From: a virus | Strand: one strand, 5' to 3' | Length of the DNA stretch: 37,984 nucleotides | Virus record (IMG/VR): IMGVR_UViG_3300005577_000020 | Coordinates: 1-37,984 of that record | Part shown: positions 1 to 7,418 of the stretch, piece by piece | Layout of the letters: each line of letters starts with the position of its first letter | Position numbering within the stretch: the first letter of the stretch is position 1 | Position numbers and translations under genes: made by a program | Notes under the pieces: generated by a model | Told to the model about the DNA's origin: nothing | Database searches by the model: none | What the model saw: the letters and a program-made list of their open reading frames with translations, nothing else

Positions 1-120
1 GCGCGCGAAAGGGTCGGGCGCGTGGCCCGTCGCTACGCGGCACACGCAACCCGAACGCGTCGTATGGCGACGACGTGGTCGCACGCGTGCGGGCGCTCGC
101 GGCGGCCGGCGTACCTCGCG
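1..120. repeat. Direct terminal repeat, left copy
   Basis: The first 120 bases are identical to the last 120 bases (37865-37984). An HNH endonuclease frame enters from the right end and continues through this copy to a stop at 201-203. The simplest reading is the overlap left when a circular or circularly permuted molecule is assembled, rather than a physical packaging repeat. A true short terminal repeat cannot be excluded from sequence alone. Confidence 0.97.
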
Positions 121-203
121 CCGAAATTCGGCTGTCCGTTGGCGCCAGCAAGTCATGGGTGGCTTACGTCATCCGCGGAGTGCAGAGGGCGGTGCCGGCA
201 TGA
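1..203 (+). CDS. HNH endonuclease, C-terminal part (gene spans the circle join)
   Basis: This is the 3' part of the HNH gene that begins at 37576. Reading in frame from base 3, it continues the protein of the right end without interruption through the 120-base repeat and stops with TGA at 201-203. On the circle the whole protein is 163 residues. The HNH core lies in the right-hand part. This end encodes a basic linker and then a helix-turn-helix-like segment (VRALAAAGVPRAEIRL, then SKSWVAYVIRG), as is common at the C-terminus of phage HNH enzymes, where it contributes to DNA recognition. The stop overlaps an ATG at 200 (ATGA), suggesting coupling to what follows. Confidence 0.9.
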   Translation, partial: ARKGRARGPSLRGTRNPNASYGDDVVARVRALAAAGVPRAEIRLSVGASKSWVAYVIRGVQRAVPA

Positions 204-247
204 ATCTCGTCACCGGGCCGAGGCCGAAGTGGCTGCGGAGGCGGTGA
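200..247 (+). CDS. 15-residue mini-ORF coupled on both sides
   Basis: ATG at 200 overlaps the HNH stop (ATGA), and its own TGA at 245-247 overlaps the GTG of the next gene (GTGA). A purine-rich AGAGGGCGG lies about 8 bases upstream of the ATG. The peptide is short and basic, ending in LRRR, and has no recognisable domain. It may serve only to pass ribosomes from the HNH gene to the next one, or it may be chance. The evidence is position and overlap only. Confidence 0.3.
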   Translation: MNLVTGPRPKWLRRR

Positions 248-411
248 CCTGCGTCCACTGCGGCGCGCCGCTCGGGCGGAGCATCACGACGGCGCTCGTC
301 GGCGAGACGACGCACGTGCTCCACGACGCGTGCCGCGCGCCCGCGTGTGTGGAGGCGGCGATGCGGGCGCGCGAGCCGCGCCAGTTGCTGCTTTTCGGGG
401 GCGCGCCGTGA
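244..411 (+). CDS. Small CXXC zinc-ribbon-like protein
   Basis: A 55-residue protein starting MTCVHCGAPLG, with a CXXC knuckle at residues 3-6 and further Cys/His residues near HDACRAPAC, compatible with a single zinc site. GTG at 244 is preferred because it overlaps the preceding mini-ORF stop. An in-frame GTG at 229 is an alternative. The end overlaps the helicase start by 4 bases (GTGA), so it is probably translated together with the helicase. Its function is unknown. It is one of many small Cys-rich proteins in this genome. Confidence 0.65.
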   Translation: MTCVHCGAPLGRSITTALVGETTHVLHDACRAPACVEAAMRAREPRQLLLFGGAP

Positions 412-1703
412 TCCCGCAGCTCCGCCCCTACCAGACGGCGGCGATCGACGCCATTCGTGCCGAGGCGCGCGCCGGCCACCGGTCGATCCTCTGCGTGTCC
501 CCGGTGGGTTCCGGGAAGACAACGATATTCAGCAGCATCGCGCAGCGACACGTCGACCAAGGCGGCCGCGTACTCGTGCTCGTCCACCGGCGCGAGCTCT
601 TGCAGCAAGCCGCCGCCCGGCTCGAGGCATTCGGAGTCCAAGCCGCCGTCCACACGATCCAGACGCTCGTGGCCCGCGAGCAGCGGCCCGAAGCCAGTCT
701 GGTGATCCTCGACGAAGCGCACCACTTCCAGCCGGACGCTACCGGGTGGGGCGAATTCGCCGCCGGCTACGGCCAAGCGCTACGTCTCGGGTTCACCGCG
801 ACGCCCGAGCGCGGCGACGGCACGGGGCTCGGCGCTCTATTCACCAGCCTCGTAGTCGCGGCATCGGTCCACGAGCTCACCACCGCGGGCCACCTCGTGC
901 GGTGCAGCGTGGTTGCGCCGGCCAAGCCGCTCAAGAGCGGGCAGATCGCGCAGCGCCCCGTAGACGCGTACCTGGAGCACGCACGCGGACGCCGATGCAT
1001 CGTGTTCAGCCCGCACGTGAAGGCCGCCGTCGAGCACGCGTGCGAGTTCCGCGCGTCGGGCGTCTCGTGCGCGGTCGTCGAGGGGGCGATGGCGCCGCTG
1101 GTGAGGGCCCGGGCGCTCGCCGACTTCCAGGCTGGGCGGGTGCCTGTCCTCTGCAACGTCAACGTGCTGACGGAGGGGTTCGACTGCCCCGAGACGGACG
1201 CCGTCATCATCGCGCGGGGCATCGGCACGCCTGGGCTGTTCATTCAGATCGTGGGTCGCGCGCTCCGCCCTGCGCCAGGGAAGACCAACGCCGTGATTCT
1301 CGACCTGCGCGGCGTCGTGCACGTGCACGGCAAGCCCGACGAGGATCGCTCCTACTCGCTCGACGGGCGCGCTATTCGACGCGACGAGGACGCGGTCGAC
1401 GTGCGGTTCTGCATCGTGTGCGGCGCCGTCATCGAGGGCGACGCCTGCACCGATTGCGGGCGCACGCCTGAGGAGCTCGAGGCGCCCACGGTGACCGGTG
1501 CGCCGCTGGTGAAGTTTGAACGCATCCGACGCGACACCGACGAGGAGCGCATCGCGCGGCTCGCAAAATGGATCGGGCAGGCGCGCAGCAAGGGCTGGAA
1601 TCCGAACCAGGCGCTCCACCGCTACCGCGCAGCCTATGGCGACTGGCCCCCGCCGGACGTGAAGCGCGCCGCCCTCGCCCTCTCCGTGTCCCACACAAGA
1701 TAG
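408..1703 (+). CDS. DEAD/DEAH-box SF2 helicase (DNA repair/restriction type)
   Basis: This 431-residue superfamily 2 helicase is expected to use ATP to move on or unwind DNA during phage replication or recombination. Visible motifs in order: Q-motif-like LRPYQ near residue 5; Walker A PVGSGKTT at 32-39; DEAH at 102-105; FTATP (motif III) at 129-133; NVNVLTEGFD (motif V) around 250-259; and QIVGRALRP (motif VI) at 280-288. A Cys4 zinc knuckle (C335, C338, C347, C350) follows, as in phage helicases related to the RecQ/UvsW/restriction R-subunit group. GTG at 408 overlaps the upstream stop. A terminator follows directly, so this gene ends a transcription unit or marks an attenuation point. Confidence 0.95.
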   Translation: MIPQLRPYQTAAIDAIRAEARAGHRSILCVSPVGSGKTTIFSSIAQRHVDQGGRVLVLVHRRELLQQAAARLEAFGVQAAVHTIQTLVAREQRPEASLVILDEAHHFQPDATGWGEFAAGYGQALRLGFTATPERGDGTGLGALFTSLVVAASVHELTTAGHLVRCSVVAPAKPLKSGQIAQRPVDAYLEHARGRRCIVFSPHVKAAVEHACEFRASGVSCAVVEGAMAPLVRARALADFQAGRVPVLCNVNVLTEGFDCPETDAVIIARGIGTPGLFIQIVGRALRPAPGKTNAVILDLRGVVHVHGKPDEDRSYSLDGRAIRRDEDAVDVRFCIVCGAVIEGDACTDCGRTPEELEAPTVTGAPLVKFERIRRDTDEERIARLAKWIGQARSKGWNPNQALHRYRAAYGDWPPPDVKRAALALSVSHTR

Positions 1704-1726
1704 GTCCGACCATGCAACGTAACCTC

Positions 1727-1747
1727 AGCCCCACCGGGGCTTTTTTT
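1727..1747 (+). terminator. Rho-independent terminator after the helicase gene
   Basis: A 6-bp perfect stem, AGCCCC / GGGGCT with an ACC loop, is followed by a run of seven T, 24 bases after the helicase stop. It should end transcription of the rightward early operon, or act as a barrier that a phage antitermination mechanism would have to overcome to express VRR-NUC and VapE downstream. A second, weaker inverted repeat (CCTGC at 1774-1778, GCAGG at 1789-1793) lies between it and the next start and could fold near the ribosome binding site. Confidence 0.9.
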
Positions 1748-1799
1748 GCGCCCCGCGAACTGAACGCATGCATCCTGCACACGCCTGGGCAGGTGGGAG

Positions 1800-2132
1800 A
1801 TGCGTGAGGGAGCACTGACCCATGCCATCCGCGCCGCGGTGAATCGCCAGCCGGGCGCGCGGTTCTGGCGCAACAACGTCGGGCTCGCTCATTACGAATC
1901 CGGCGCCGTCCCCTACGGCCTGGGCCGCGGGAGCGCGGACCTCGTCGGGCTCGTGCGCGGGACATTCACTGCACTCGAGGTGAAGACCCTCAACGGCCGG
2001 ACAAGCGCCAAGCGAGCGGAGGAGCAACGGCTCTGGCGCGAGACGGTGCGCCGATTCGGCGGCGTCGCCGAAGTCGTGTGCTCCGTCGAGGAGGCCATCG
2101 CCGTGGTCCAGGGGGTGAGCCGTGGTCGCTGA
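1800..2132 (+). CDS. VRR-NUC domain nuclease
   Basis: A 110-residue PD-(D/E)XK-fold nuclease of the VRR-NUC family, a minimal form common in phages and related to structure-specific or Holliday-junction-type nucleases. Key features: an N-terminal EGALTHAIRAAV helix, GRGSADLVG with the metal-binding Asp at 47, ALEVK with E60 and K62, and a conserved Gln at 76. ATG at 1800 has AGGTGGG just upstream, with slightly tight spacing. It begins a new unit after the terminator and overlaps the next gene. It probably acts with the helicase and VapE in DNA replication or recombination. Confidence 0.9.
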   Translation: MREGALTHAIRAAVNRQPGARFWRNNVGLAHYESGAVPYGLGRGSADLVGLVRGTFTALEVKTLNGRTSAKRAEEQRLWRETVRRFGGVAEVVCSVEEAIAVVQGVSRGR

Positions 2133-2358
2133 TCTTCAGACGCCGCCCGGCGTCACACCCGCCAAGCTCTACCTCGAGCTCGCCCGACGACTCGCCGACG
2201 TCGCCGCCGCAGATGCACGCCACGCCGAGGAGCTGCTCGCCGACGCGCTGGTGCACGCAGAGCAGGCCAGAGAGCGACTCCACGTCGCCGCCGACCACCT
2301 CGAGGCCGCGTGCCGGGCAGTGGTGGCGGCAGAAACAGCAGGCACCGAATGTCCTTGA
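2122..2358 (+). CDS. Hypothetical Ala-rich helical protein
   Basis: A 78-residue protein that starts at GTG 2122 inside the end of the nuclease gene (11-base overlap) and ends 10 bases into VapE. The sequence is nearly all helix-forming, with repeated Ala, Arg and Glu and a heptad-like spacing between residues 15 and 65. This suggests a coiled coil or a small helical adaptor. No family is recognised. Its place between VRR-NUC and VapE suggests a replication accessory, which is inference from position only. Confidence 0.7.
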   Translation: MVADLQTPPGVTPAKLYLELARRLADVAAADARHAEELLADALVHAEQARERLHVAADHLEAACRAVVAAETAGTECP

Positions 2359-3884
2359 CCCACGACATCGCCGACGCCCGCCGGCGCCTGCACGCGCTCC
2401 GCGGCGGAGGACCGCCCACCGCGCCAGGAGAGTGGCAGTCGCGGGCGGTCCGGGCGCGAGACGGCGTCTCGTTCAAAGGCTGCCTGGCGAATGCGGTGCT
2501 CGTCCTGGAGCACGACATCGCCCTCGTCGGACGTATCCGCTACGACGCGTTCCGCGACCGCATCGTGGCGCACAACCTCCCATGGTCGCGCGACGATCAC
2601 GAATGGACGGACGAGGACACGGGCGAGCTCCGCATCTGGTTCCACCGGTACGAGAACCGCTACGGCATGGACGTCGGTCGGAGCGATGTCGATACCGCCG
2701 TGGCGTGCGTCGCGCACCACAACGAATTCCACCCGCTCCGCGACTGGCTCAGCGGTCTGGCGTGGGACGGCGTTGCCCGGCTCGATCGACTCTGGATCGA
2801 CTACTTCGGCGCCGCCGACACGCCGTACGCCCGCGGTGTAGCTGCTCGGTGGGCCATCAGCGCGGTGGCGCGAGCGTTCGAGCCAGGGTGCCAGGTCGAC
2901 TACGCCCCCGTGCTCGAGGGGGCGCAGGGGCTCGGCAAGTCGACAGGGCTTGAGGCCCTCGTCGGAAAGGAGTGGTTTTTCAACAGCGGCATCGATCTGA
3001 CGAACCTCAAGAGCGCGTACGAAACCATCCAAGGCAAGTGGGTCGTGGAGCTCGGCGAGCTCGACGCGCTCAGCAAAGCCGACATCACCCGCGTGAAAGC
3101 GTTTCTCACGAGCGCCCAGGACCACTTCCGCGCTGCGTACGCGCGTCACGCGGTCACCCACCCTCGCCAGGTGGTCTTCGTGGGGAGCACGAACGAGGAC
3201 CGCTACCTCAAAGACGCCACCGGCAACCGCCGGTTCTGGCCGGTGGCCTGCGGGACCATCGACCGAGACGCCATCCGCCGCGACCGGGAACAGCTCTGGG
3301 CCGAGGCTGTCGTCCGCTACCACGCCGGCGAGGCGTGGCGCCCGGACACCGCGCTGTCCAGGCTCGCCATGGAGGAGCAGGAGCACCGATATCAAGACGA
3401 TGCCTGGGAGGAGCCGGTCGCGACGTGGTTGGGTCCACGTGACGGGGTGTCCACATATGAGGTGCTCGTCGGCGCCCTCGCTGTCGAAAAGGGACGCATC
3501 ACGCGGGGCGACGAGATGCGGTGCGCATCTGTCCTACGCCGGATCGGCCTAACGGACATTCGACGGGAGCAAGAACGAGGGGTTCGTGCCCGACGCTATT
3601 ATCGAGGTGAGCCATATAGGCCAGATGGCCGGGCACCGATTCAATCGTCGAATCAAACACCTGTACCTAGTGGCCAACCTGACCAACCTTCTAACAGAGA
3701 ACAGAGTAATGGATCCGTGAATCCTATGGCCTATGGGGAGTACGGGGGCACGGGTGTCCACCATGGCCAGATGGCCACCTTGGCCAGTCAGGCAGCCGAC
3801 GACCCGACCGATGGGTTTGGCGAGTGGTTGTCTGACATGGGTGTCGGTACACCGTCATCCGAGGAGCCAGACAATGACGACTGA
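2349..3884 (+). CDS. VapE-type replication ATPase (virulence-associated E family)
   Basis: This 511-residue protein matches the virulence-associated E (PF05272) ATPase pattern, an SF3-like helicase that serves replication in many phages and phage satellites. Residues 1-130 form an N-terminal region with LSGLAWDG near 134. Walker A is GAQGLGKST at 191-199, Walker B-like WVVELGELD at 231-239, the sensor is VGSTNE around 278-283 and the Arg finger is GNRRFWPV at 292-299. ATG at 2349 is chosen because it follows the typical overlap with the upstream gene. The last 95 residues (from about 3590) are polar, rich in Gln/Asn/Ser, and coded by visibly less GC-rich DNA that contains short repeats, possibly a replication origin inside the gene. 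Confidence 0.93.
   Translation: MSLTHDIADARRRLHALRGGGPPTAPGEWQSRAVRARDGVSFKGCLANAVLVLEHDIALVGRIRYDAFRDRIVAHNLPWSRDDHEWTDEDTGELRIWFHRYENRYGMDVGRSDVDTAVACVAHHNEFHPLRDWLSGLAWDGVARLDRLWIDYFGAADTPYARGVAARWAISAVARAFEPGCQVDYAPVLEGAQGLGKSTGLEALVGKEWFFNSGIDLTNLKSAYETIQGKWVVELGELDALSKADITRVKAFLTSAQDHFRAAYARHAVTHPRQVVFVGSTNEDRYLKDATGNRRFWPVACGTIDRDAIRRDREQLWAEAVVRYHAGEAWRPDTALSRLAMEEQEHRYQDDAWEEPVATWLGPRDGVSTYEVLVGALAVEKGRITRGDEMRCASVLRRIGLTDIRREQERGVRARRYYRGEPYRPDGRAPIQSSNQTPVPSGQPDQPSNREQSNGSVNPMAYGEYGGTGVHHGQMATLASQAADDPTDGFGEWLSDMGVGTPSSEEPDNDD
3619..3787. repeat. Iteron-like GGCCA repeats in the 3' end of vapE (candidate origin)
   Basis: The 12-base inverted repeat GGCCAGATGGCC (GGCCA-GA-TGGCC) occurs exactly at 3619-3630 and 3765-3776. 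Further TGGCCA motifs lie at 3671-3676, 3772-3777 and around 3781-3786. The intervening DNA is lower in G+C than the rest of the genome. Repeats inside a replication-initiator gene are known from lambda-type phages, where the origin lies inside gene O. Calling this the origin here is inference. Confidence 0.45.
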
Positions 3885-3917
3885 CCGTGTTACAGAACGG
3901 CGTATGAGGCCGGCCTG

Positions 3918-4292
3918 ATGGCCAAGCCCGAGGCGCGCGAGGCGGTGCTCGGTTTCCTGCGGCGTGGGCTGCATCGCACCGACTCTGCGCGCAGCGCAGG
4001 CATCAATTTCTCCACTTTTCGCGAGTGGATGAAGGACCCCAAGTTTTCCGCTGCTGTAAAAAAGGCCGAAGCCGACAGCCGGTCGGTGCTCGTCGAACGG
4101 ATCCAGGCCGCCGCCGAGGACCCGAAGCACTGGACCGCGGCGGCCTGGCTCCTCGAGCGCCGGTCGCCGAGACGATGGGGCCGAAAAGACCGGGTGGACG
4201 TGAAGCAGCTCGCGCCAGAGCACCTCACCGACGAGCAGCTGGCCGCCGAGCTAGAAAAGGCGCTCGCTGCGCTCCGGAAGGGGGCAGCGTGA
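3918..4292 (+). CDS. Putative terminase small subunit (HTH protein)
   Basis: A 124-residue protein. Residues 1-45 fold like a helix-turn-helix (LGFLRRGLHRTDSARSAG, then FSTFREWMKDP). A helical region around 46-95 has the phrase AWLLERRSPRRWG, often seen in small terminase or HTH phage proteins. The C-terminus is acidic then basic, with leucine repeats. As the first gene of the late block, a few genes ahead of TerL, the expected role is recognition of packaging sites on phage DNA and recruitment of TerL. Synteny and HTH character support this. Another DNA-binding regulator remains possible. No strong SD is seen before the ATG. Confidence 0.6.
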   Translation: MAKPEAREAVLGFLRRGLHRTDSARSAGINFSTFREWMKDPKFSAAVKKAEADSRSVLVERIQAAAEDPKHWTAAAWLLERRSPRRWGRKDRVDVKQLAPEHLTDEQLAAELEKALAALRKGAA

Positions 4293-4651
4293 GGCGCGGA
4301 GTGGTCGCGGCGATGCTGGGCAAGCCGTTGACGACAGACCGGCCGGCGCCCTCGCTGGCCCGGCGCCGCGTCACCGAACGCATTTTCGTCGAGCAGCGGG
4401 CGGACAAGCGGTGGGCGGCGCTCTCCGACGAGGAGCTCCGCGCGAGTATCAACAGGTTCCTCGACGAAGAGGGATTCGCGATGCAGGTTGACCCGGAGTC
4501 GCTGCCCGCGACGCCGGCGGGTCGCCTCGAGCTCGTGAACGACTTGTTGCACCCGGTCGACGAGAACGGCCAGCCGATCGATCCGCTCATCAGCGCGGAG
4601 GACGCACGCAGGCTACTCGACGCGTGCGACGGCGGGGACGAGATCGAATGA
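4289..4651 (+). CDS. Hypothetical protein in packaging cluster
   Basis: A 120-residue, mostly helical, charged protein. GTG at 4289 overlaps the upstream stop by 4 bases. ATG at 4313 is an alternative start. The middle, LSDEELRASINRFLDEEG, resembles a short helical hairpin, and the C-terminus is acidic. No known family is recognised. It lies between putative TerS and a small Cys protein in a chain of overlapping genes, so it is likely co-expressed with the packaging genes. Confidence 0.7.
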   Translation: MRRGVVAAMLGKPLTTDRPAPSLARRRVTERIFVEQRADKRWAALSDEELRASINRFLDEEGFAMQVDPESLPATPAGRLELVNDLLHPVDENGQPIDPLISAEDARRLLDACDGGDEIE

Positions 4652-4923
4652 TCATCCACTGCGCGACTGGCTGCGATGTCTGCCGCCGCAAGCCGATGCC
4701 AGAGGCGATCCGCGCAGCTGCGGTGAAGCTCGACGCCGACGCGCTCGAGGCTCTCTGGCGTGCGATCGGCGACACAGATCGCAGCGTCGCCGAGGGAGCA
4801 TTCGCGCTTGCTCGCATCGTGCGTCACGCGACGCAGCAACCGATCACGGGTTCAGAAGACGACATCGACCGGGCGTACGAAGAGGGGACGGCGCGGTATG
4901 AGACGCGCCGCATCAAGCGATGA
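4648..4923 (+). CDS. Hypothetical small protein with N-terminal Cys cluster
   Basis: A 91-residue protein starting MIIHCATGCDVCRRKP: Cys residues at 5, 9 and 12 within the first 15 residues, then a helical domain. ATG at 4648 overlaps the previous stop (ATGA) and is the start consistent with the operon's overlap pattern. The end overlaps the GNAT-like gene by 4 bases. The Cys cluster could bind a metal ion, but there is no clear second half of a zinc site. Function unknown. Confidence 0.7.
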   Translation: MIIHCATGCDVCRRKPMPEAIRAAAVKLDADALEALWRAIGDTDRSVAEGAFALARIVRHATQQPITGSEDDIDRAYEEGTARYETRRIKR

Positions 4924-5351
4924 CCACCGCCCTTCCCATTCTCGTCCGCGCGATCGACTGGAACGACCCCATGGAGGTCAACCTCGTCCGCTCGTCGTGG
5001 CTCCGCTCCAACGCGTCGAGCGGGCTAGCGCGCTCTCTTGGCCGAAAGGCGTACTACTCCGGGCACCACGATCTCATCGACCGGTTGATGCGCCGTGGAG
5101 AGATGCGCATCGCGTGCTCCGTCACGCGCCACGACACCATTGTGGGCTGGGCGTGCGTCGAGCCCGCGACGGTGCACTACGTATTCGTCCGCGAAGAGTT
5201 TCGGTGCAACGGCGTCGCGCGCCGCCTGCTCGCCGAGCTGCCCGACCGCGTGACGTACACGCATCGAACGGACATGTGTCGCGCGCTCCCTATCCCAGCG
5301 TCGTGGTTCTACAACGCGTACGCCGCGTTTCTACCGAAAGAGGCCGCATGA
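4920..5351 (+). CDS. GNAT-fold acetyltransferase-like protein
   Basis: A 143-residue protein. The segment VHYVFVREEFRCNGVARRLL (86-105) matches the GNAT motif A, with the acetyl-CoA pyrophosphate loop R95-C-N-G98-V-A100. The preceding strand TIVGWACV and the C-terminal SWFYNAYAAF are also in keeping with GNAT topology. Related GNAT-like proteins are known within structural clusters of podophages. Whether they acetylate a substrate or act only as structural proteins is not settled. It lies between small head-cluster genes and TerL and overlaps both neighbours by 4 bases. Confidence 0.7.
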   Translation: MTTALPILVRAIDWNDPMEVNLVRSSWLRSNASSGLARSLGRKAYYSGHHDLIDRLMRRGEMRIACSVTRHDTIVGWACVEPATVHYVFVREEFRCNGVARRLLAELPDRVTYTHRTDMCRALPIPASWFYNAYAAFLPKEAA

Positions 5352-5626
5352 AGCTCCAGAGAGTCGCGTTCAAGCAACCGGTGAAGCTCAACGAATCGAA
5401 TCGCGAGCTCATAACCTCGACGATGGCGCCAGACCTGCGTTTCGAGCAGGGCTTCGTACGCTACACCGACAAGACGGGTAAGCACCTCGTGCCGGTCACG
5501 AACGTGAAGCGCATGACCGAAGCCGGCGAGGAGAAGAGCGCGCCGGCATCGAAGTCTGCGCCGGCGAAGAAGGCCGCCTCGCCCCCCGCCGCCACTCCCC
5601 CATCGCCCGCGCCCGCAGGAGACTGA
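5348..5626 (+). CDS. Hypothetical protein with Lys/Ala/Pro tail
   Basis: A 92-residue protein. Residues 1-60 look like a compact beta-rich domain (RFEQGFVRYTDKTGKHLVPVTNVKRM in the DNA from about 5440). Residues 61-92 form a low-complexity tail of Ser, Ala, Lys and Pro. ATG at 5348 overlaps the GNAT-like stop. Such small domains with a disordered tail are frequent in phage head clusters, but no family is recognised. Confidence 0.7.
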   Translation: MKLQRVAFKQPVKLNESNRELITSTMAPDLRFEQGFVRYTDKTGKHLVPVTNVKRMTEAGEEKSAPASKSAPAKKAASPPAATPPSPAPAGD

Positions 5627-5627
5627 C

Positions 5628-6020
5628 ATGCCTACCGACAACGCGAAGAAGAAGCAGGATGCCGAAATGGTCGACGCGTATTCGCGCACGCCCGACGAGC
5701 TCGACGAGTACGCCGCGGCGAAGGACCGGCTGCGCGCAGGGCCAGTGAACGAGTCCGATCTCCGCTACGTGTCGAAATACGAGGGCGGCAACGCTGGGCC
5801 GATCCACGCGATGCCGAAGCAGGGCGACGGTACACCCGTCAACCTCGACGAGGAAGAGCCGGCGCCCGCTGTCGCTGCAGCGCCGCCGCCCGCGCCACCG
5901 CCGGTCACCGCGCAGGTGTCGCGCGTCGGCGTCGCACCCGTGGCGAAGGAGTACGCGACCGGCGGAGCGCCTGGGCTGTTCGTCGGGGCGCTTCAGGATC
6001 TCCGTCGCCGGCGGCAGTGA
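5628..6020 (+). CDS. Hypothetical protein upstream of TerL
   Basis: A 130-residue protein. The N-terminal 65 residues are charged and mostly helical, followed by an Ala/Pro-rich stretch at about 75-95 and a short basic C-terminus (DLRRRRQ). ATG at 5628 follows AGGAGAC at about 5 bases, a good ribosome binding site. The stop overlaps the TerL GTG (GTGA), so it is coupled to TerL. Function unknown; a packaging accessory is possible by position. Confidence 0.7.
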   Translation: MPTDNAKKKQDAEMVDAYSRTPDELDEYAAAKDRLRAGPVNESDLRYVSKYEGGNAGPIHAMPKQGDGTPVNLDEEEPAPAVAAAPPPAPPPVTAQVSRVGVAPVAKEYATGGAPGLFVGALQDLRRRRQ

Positions 6021-7402
6021 GTCGGCTCGCGGCGCTGCTCGCCGAGGCACAACGGAGGACGGCCGCGCCCGCAGTGTACATCCCGCACACGCCGCACCCG
6101 CAGCAAGCGAAGTTTCTCGCGCTCGACTGTCTCGAGGCGCTCTATGGCGGCGCGGTCGGCGGAGGCAAGAGCGACGCGCTGCTGATGGCGGCGCTCCAAT
6201 ACGTGCACGTGCCCGGCTACGCGGCGCTCGTGCTCCGTCGCACGTACCAGGACCTCGCGCTGCCAGGTGCCATCATGGATCGCGCGAGCGAGTGGTTGTC
6301 TCCGACGCCGGCGAAGTGGAACGGGACGGACAAGCGCTGGACGTTCCCGAGCGGCGCCACGCTGTCGTTCGGTTACCTCGACACGGAGCGCGACAAGTTC
6401 CGCTATGCGTCGGCGGAATTCCAATTCATCGGCTTCGATGAGTTGACGCAATTCCCCGAGGCTTGGTTTCGCTTTCTGTTCTCGCGTCTCCGCAAGGCTG
6501 AGGGCATGCCCGTTCCGCTCCGCATGCGCGCGGCGACGAACCCCGGTGGGCTCGGTCACGAGTGGGTGAAGCGTCGCTTCATCGACGGCGATGTGCCTTT
6601 CGTTCCCGCCAAGCTTTCCGACAACCCGAGTGTCGACGCCACGACGTACCTGGAGTCGTTGGCGCAGATGGACGCAACGACACGGCGGCAACTGCTGGAC
6701 GGCGTGTGGGTCCGCGACTCGGGCGGTCTGGTGTACCAGTTCGACGATCTGCGGAACGTCGTCGACCGCGCCCCGACGTGCACGCGGCACATTATCGGCA
6801 TCGACTACGGCTTCACCGACGCGACCGCGTTTTGCGTCATCGGCTGGCGTAACAACGAGCCAGCCGCCTACGTGCTCGACGCGTACAAGCGCACCGGCAT
6901 GACGCCGACCGAGGCGGCGGAGGAAGCGAAGAAGCTCGCTGCGTCGTACAGTCCCGATCGCATCGTCGCGGACATCGGCGGCCTCGGGAAGGGTTACGCC
7001 GAGGAGGCGCGCCGGCGGTTCAGGCTCCCTATCGAACCCGCGGAGAAGAAAAACAAGCGTGGGTACATCGATCTCCTGAACGACGACCTCGCCGCTGGTC
7101 GCCTCACCGTCGTGCGTTCGACGTGCGCCGACCTGACGAAGGAGTGGCTCGAGCTGCCCTGGACGGAGGACCGGTCGAAAGAGGCCGCCGGCTTCGATAA
7201 CCACTGCGCCGACGCCGTCCTCTACGCCTGGCGCGCAGCGTTCGCCTACCTCGAGGAGCCACGCAAGCCGAAACCCTCCGCAGCTGAGCGCGAGGAGGAG
7301 ATGGAGCGCGAAGTCGTCGCGCAGCACGAGCGCGAGCTCGCCGCCGAGTGGTGGGACAAGCCACCGAAAGACGACGACGCTTCTGATTGGTGGTCGCGGT
7401 AG
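6017..7402 (+). CDS. terL: Terminase large subunit (TerL)
   Basis: The 461-residue packaging motor, which cuts concatemeric phage DNA and pumps it into the procapsid through the portal. The ATPase domain has Walker A GGAVGGGKS at 44-52, Walker B FIGFDE at 137-142 and the coupling motif ATNPGG around 173-178. The RNase-H-like nuclease domain has IGIDYGFTD (D263), VADIGG (D319) and DNHCADA (D394, D399), the three acidic clusters that bind metal. The C-terminal tail is acidic and Trp-rich. GTG at 6017 is coupled to the upstream gene. Length and motifs are complete. Confidence 0.97.
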   Translation: MSRLAALLAEAQRRTAAPAVYIPHTPHPQQAKFLALDCLEALYGGAVGGGKSDALLMAALQYVHVPGYAALVLRRTYQDLALPGAIMDRASEWLSPTPAKWNGTDKRWTFPSGATLSFGYLDTERDKFRYASAEFQFIGFDELTQFPEAWFRFLFSRLRKAEGMPVPLRMRAATNPGGLGHEWVKRRFIDGDVPFVPAKLSDNPSVDATTYLESLAQMDATTRRQLLDGVWVRDSGGLVYQFDDLRNVVDRAPTCTRHIIGIDYGFTDATAFCVIGWRNNEPAAYVLDAYKRTGMTPTEAAEEAKKLAASYSPDRIVADIGGLGKGYAEEARRRFRLPIEPAEKKNKRGYIDLLNDDLAAGRLTVVRSTCADLTKEWLELPWTEDRSKEAAGFDNHCADAVLYAWRAAFAYLEEPRKPKPSAAEREEEMEREVVAQHERELAAEWWDKPPKDDDASDWWSR

Positions 7403-7418
7403 CACACTATCGGCTGGC

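Noticed and set aside
3875-3918. 14-codon ORF between vapE and the putative TerS gene
   Set aside because: It overlaps the vapE stop and the next ATG, but has no ribosome site or distinctive peptide; likely chance.
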